Shown here: piece by piece, positions 61,967-64,000 of the stretch
Numbering within the stretch: the first letter of the stretch is position 1
How the letters are laid out: each line of letters starts with the position of its first letter
DNA from: an uncultured Neglectibacter sp.
GTDB lineage: Bacteria > Bacillota > Clostridia > Oscillospirales > Acutalibacteraceae
Assembly (NCBI GenBank): GCA_937958185.1
Contig: CALFFN010000037.1
Span: 4,041 to 68,040 of the forward strand
DNA length: 64,000 nucleotides
Direction of reading: 5' to 3'
Notes under the pieces: model-generated
Told to the model about the DNA's origin: nothing
The model's input: the letters and a program-made list of their open reading frames with translations, nothing else
Database searches by the model: none
Position numbers and translations under genes: made by a program

Positions 61967-63904
61967 ATGAGAAGGAAAAAGAAAGCAAAAAGAATTTTCA
62001 GCCTTATGCTGGCTGTCATACTGCTTTGCGGTATGCTGCCTGTGGCAGCTTCCGCGGCGAACACGCCGTTTACGGATATTCCCGCGGGCATCTGGTATGA
62101 GAAGGCTGTGGACTATGCCTACGCGAACAAGCTGTTCAGCGGCACGGGAAACGGCACCACCTTTTCCCCCAACATGACCATGAACCGCGCCATGTTCGTT
62201 ACCGTGCTTGCCCGCGCCACGGACAATTTCGTGGAAGAGGAATGGCAGGGCGCCGGCAGCTTTACCGACGTTCCCGCGAAAGAATACTATTCCGCCGCGG
62301 TGGAATGGGCAGCCCACATGGGCATTGTCACCGGCAAGGGCAACGGCAGGTTTGACCCCAACGGCAAGGTGACCCGCCAGGAAATGGCGACCTTCCTGTA
62401 CCGTTACGCTGCCAAAACCGGCAACACGGTCACTTATTCCAACGCGGTTTTCCACAGCTTCCCGGATAAAAACAGCGTGGCTGGCTTTGCGAAAACTCCT
62501 ATGAAATGGGCAACCGACCACAAGATCATCAACGGCACCAGCGCCGGCTTGATGAGCCCCGGCGGCAGCGCTACCCGCGCCATGGTGGCACAGGTGCTGT
62601 ACAATGCCTTTGCGAAGGAAAACGCCCTGCCCAAGCGCACGGCAAACGCCAGCCTGACCATTCCCGAAAAAGACCCCGACGATATCGACCCCATCGTTCC
62701 AGACCCCTCCGCTGTTTATTGGAGTACCGGCGGCGCTGTGTATCATTCTACACCAGACTGTGTTGCGCTGAAACGCACGTCCGCAGATAACATTAAGCGC
62801 GGAACGGTCAGCGAGGCGAAGCTTGCGGGAAAGGCTGACCCCTGCAAGCTGTGCTGTCAGGGACCCGCCCCCTCCGATGAATTCAAGGCTCCCACCAGGA
62901 TCAATAAAACCGCCGGCGGCGTCAGCGTCAGCGGGGTGGAGTTTAACCCCTTGAACGGCTACCGGGCACAGGCTGTCTTTGCCAACGACCGTCTCTACAG
63001 CACCGAAAGCGCCTCCAGCATTGCCAAGCGCACAGGCGCTTATGTGGCGGTCAACGGCGCGTTCTTCCAGTGCTATGATTCCAGCCGGAGCGACTACCTG
63101 ACCACCTACACGACCCTCATCAACAACGGCAAGATCATTCAGCTGGACAACAATAACGCCCCTTATAAGCCCATGTTCACTGTGGACGGCAGCGGCAGGG
63201 CGTCCATTCAGTTCTGCAAGCCCACCCAGAGCATTCGCCAGTTCCGGGACGGCGAGGAGATCGAGCTGGGAAGCCTGGCAGGCAGCGTGGGGCTGAACCT
63301 TGGCGTTCCCTCCGGCGACGGCACCCTGATGATGTGCACCCGCGCCTACGGCAGCGCCATCAAGGGCAATGTGGTCCACGCCGTGACGGTAGACGCCAGC
63401 GGCGCCATCACAAAGGTCCAGCATAACGCCAGCAACGTGGCGATCCCCGCGACCGGCTATGTGCTGTACCAGCGCAAGGTGCGCTCCCAATGGGATACCT
63501 TCCTCCAAAACTGCAGGGTGGGCGATACACTGGAGGTCTCCGTGAAGTACGAGGGCGCTACCACGCAGGATATCGTCACCGGGCTGAGTTGTGGACCTAC
63601 CGTCGTGAAAAACGGCAAGGCTTACGGCAATGCCACCACCTACAAGCAGGAGGGCTTCACCGACGCCCATGTGCTCAGCGGCTCCTCCGCGAGAATGGCG
63701 ATCGGTGTGAAAAAGGACGGCACCGTGGTCATTATCCATGCCACCTGCTCCCTGAGCCAGCTTTCCCGGGCGATGCTGGCGCTGGGCTGTGAAAACGCCA
63801 TGAATCTGGACGGCGGCGCTTCCTGCGCGCTGTACCTTCAGGGCAGCCCGCTGGTCGCTCAGGGTAGGAACATGAGCAATATGCTGGTGTTTGCCCAGAA
63901 ATAA
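61967..63904 (+). CDS. Surface protein with SLH domains and phosphodiester-glycosidase domain
   Basis: The 645-residue protein has a signal peptide ending near residue 30, three S-layer homology domains (about 34-220), a linker with a cysteine/histidine motif (YHSTPDC .. PCKLC, 259-296) known from several Gram-positive secreted proteins, and a C-terminal phosphodiester glycosidase (NAGPA) domain (about 320-645; ARMAIGV .. AMNLDGGASCALYL). It is bound to the wall and may process sugar phosphodiesters there. ATG 61967 follows AGGAGG. Confidence 0.9.
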   Translation: MRRKKKAKRIFSLMLAVILLCGMLPVAASAANTPFTDIPAGIWYEKAVDYAYANKLFSGTGNGTTFSPNMTMNRAMFVTVLARATDNFVEEEWQGAGSFTDVPAKEYYSAAVEWAAHMGIVTGKGNGRFDPNGKVTRQEMATFLYRYAAKTGNTVTYSNAVFHSFPDKNSVAGFAKTPMKWATDHKIINGTSAGLMSPGGSATRAMVAQVLYNAFAKENALPKRTANASLTIPEKDPDDIDPIVPDPSAVYWSTGGAVYHSTPDCVALKRTSADNIKRGTVSEAKLAGKADPCKLCCQGPAPSDEFKAPTRINKTAGGVSVSGVEFNPLNGYRAQAVFANDRLYSTESASSIAKRTGAYVAVNGAFFQCYDSSRSDYLTTYTTLINNGKIIQLDNNNAPYKPMFTVDGSGRASIQFCKPTQSIRQFRDGEEIELGSLAGSVGLNLGVPSGDGTLMMCTRAYGSAIKGNVVHAVTVDASGAITKVQHNASNVAIPATGYVLYQRKVRSQWDTFLQNCRVGDTLEVSVKYEGATTQDIVTGLSCGPTVVKNGKAYGNATTYKQEGFTDAHVLSGSSARMAIGVKKDGTVVIIHATCSLSQLSRAMLALGCENAMNLDGGASCALYLQGSPLVAQGRNMSNMLVFAQK

Positions 63905-63930
63905 CCTCCGATCACCAAAAAAGCAATCAA

Positions 63931-64000
63931 AACCACCAGTAGAACTGGTGGTTTGCACATCCCCTAGAAGGGGCAATTACGGACTTCGCCCCTGAAGGGG
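63931..64000. other. Hairpin-rich end of window, possible mobile element boundary
   Basis: AACCACCAGT/ACTGGTGGTT (63931-63953) forms a perfect stem, followed by CCCCTAGAAGGGG and CCCCTGAAGGGG palindromes. The pattern resembles hairpin ends of IS200/IS605-type elements, but the window ends before any transposase. Confidence 0.35.

Noticed and set aside
61367..63976. Minus-strand open frame of 869 codons opposite the SLH/NAGPA gene
   Set aside because: It is a shadow of clear genes on the other strand, with no domain and no start signal.

Overview
The window looks like a chromosome segment of an anaerobic, low-oxygen-adapted Gram-positive bacterium of the class Clostridia, probably an Oscillospiraceae/Ruminococcaceae-type gut organism. 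Supporting this are spoIVB and spo0A, a ferredoxin-dependent 2-oxoacid oxidoreductase, surface proteins with S-layer homology domains, zinc-type ribosomal proteins L28, L32 and L33, a leucine T-box leader, and strong Shine-Dalgarno sites with frequent GTG and TTG starts. Bases are GC-rich in genes and AT-rich in spacers. No tRNA, rRNA, CRISPR array, phage or complete insertion sequence was recognised. The taxon is inferred from gene content only.

Layout. 0-6 kb: partial acetyltransferase, purB, purC, gdhA and a PfoR-like membrane protein. 6-15.5 kb: housekeeping genes (rlmH, MBL hydrolase, murA, plsY, der, DUF512 radical SAM, rpmF, yceD, a P-loop protein, pgi). 15.7-17.6 kb: four tandem paralogous membrane-anchored small proteins. 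17.7-21.8 kb: a 2-oxoacid:ferredoxin oxidoreductase operon with an extra membrane protein and a MinD-like ATPase. 22-24.7 kb: spoIVB and spo0A; the Spo0A receiver domain has lost its phosphorylation residues. 24.9-28.5 kb: heterodimeric ABC exporter. 28.8-33.7 kb: acetyltransferase and potABCD polyamine importer. 34-38.4 kb: LRR/SLH surface protein, small secreted protein, zinc-ribbon protein, GH27 alpha-galactosidase, rpmB. 39-42.9 kb: rpmG-secE-nusG-rplKAJL with an L10 leader. 43-49.5 kb: hypothetical protein, MFS permease, ddl, murI, DUF1934 and argS. 49.8-53.1 kb: leuB and leuA under a T-box. 53.4-55.1 kb: a variant histidine phosphatase and an XRE regulator. 55.2-61.9 kb: a six-gene cluster of two asparagine-synthase paralogs around an Aslfm-like D-aspartate ligase and an aspartate racemase. 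62-64 kb: SLH/phosphodiester-glycosidase surface protein.

How it fits together. Many genes serve the envelope: murA, murI and ddl make peptidoglycan precursors; the 55-62 kb cluster is best read as a pathway that makes D-Asp, ligates it to the stem peptide and amidates it to D-Asn; SLH proteins sit on the finished wall.

The less expected signals are (i) the D-Asx cluster with a terminator-like leader, (ii) a Spo0A with Glu at the phospho-acceptor position, (iii) a family of degenerate 7-bp-period spacers rich in stop codons that often abut or supply stop codons, (iv) duplicated gene tails each followed by its own terminator, after gdhA and after the histidine phosphatase gene, and (v) several structured intergenic elements.
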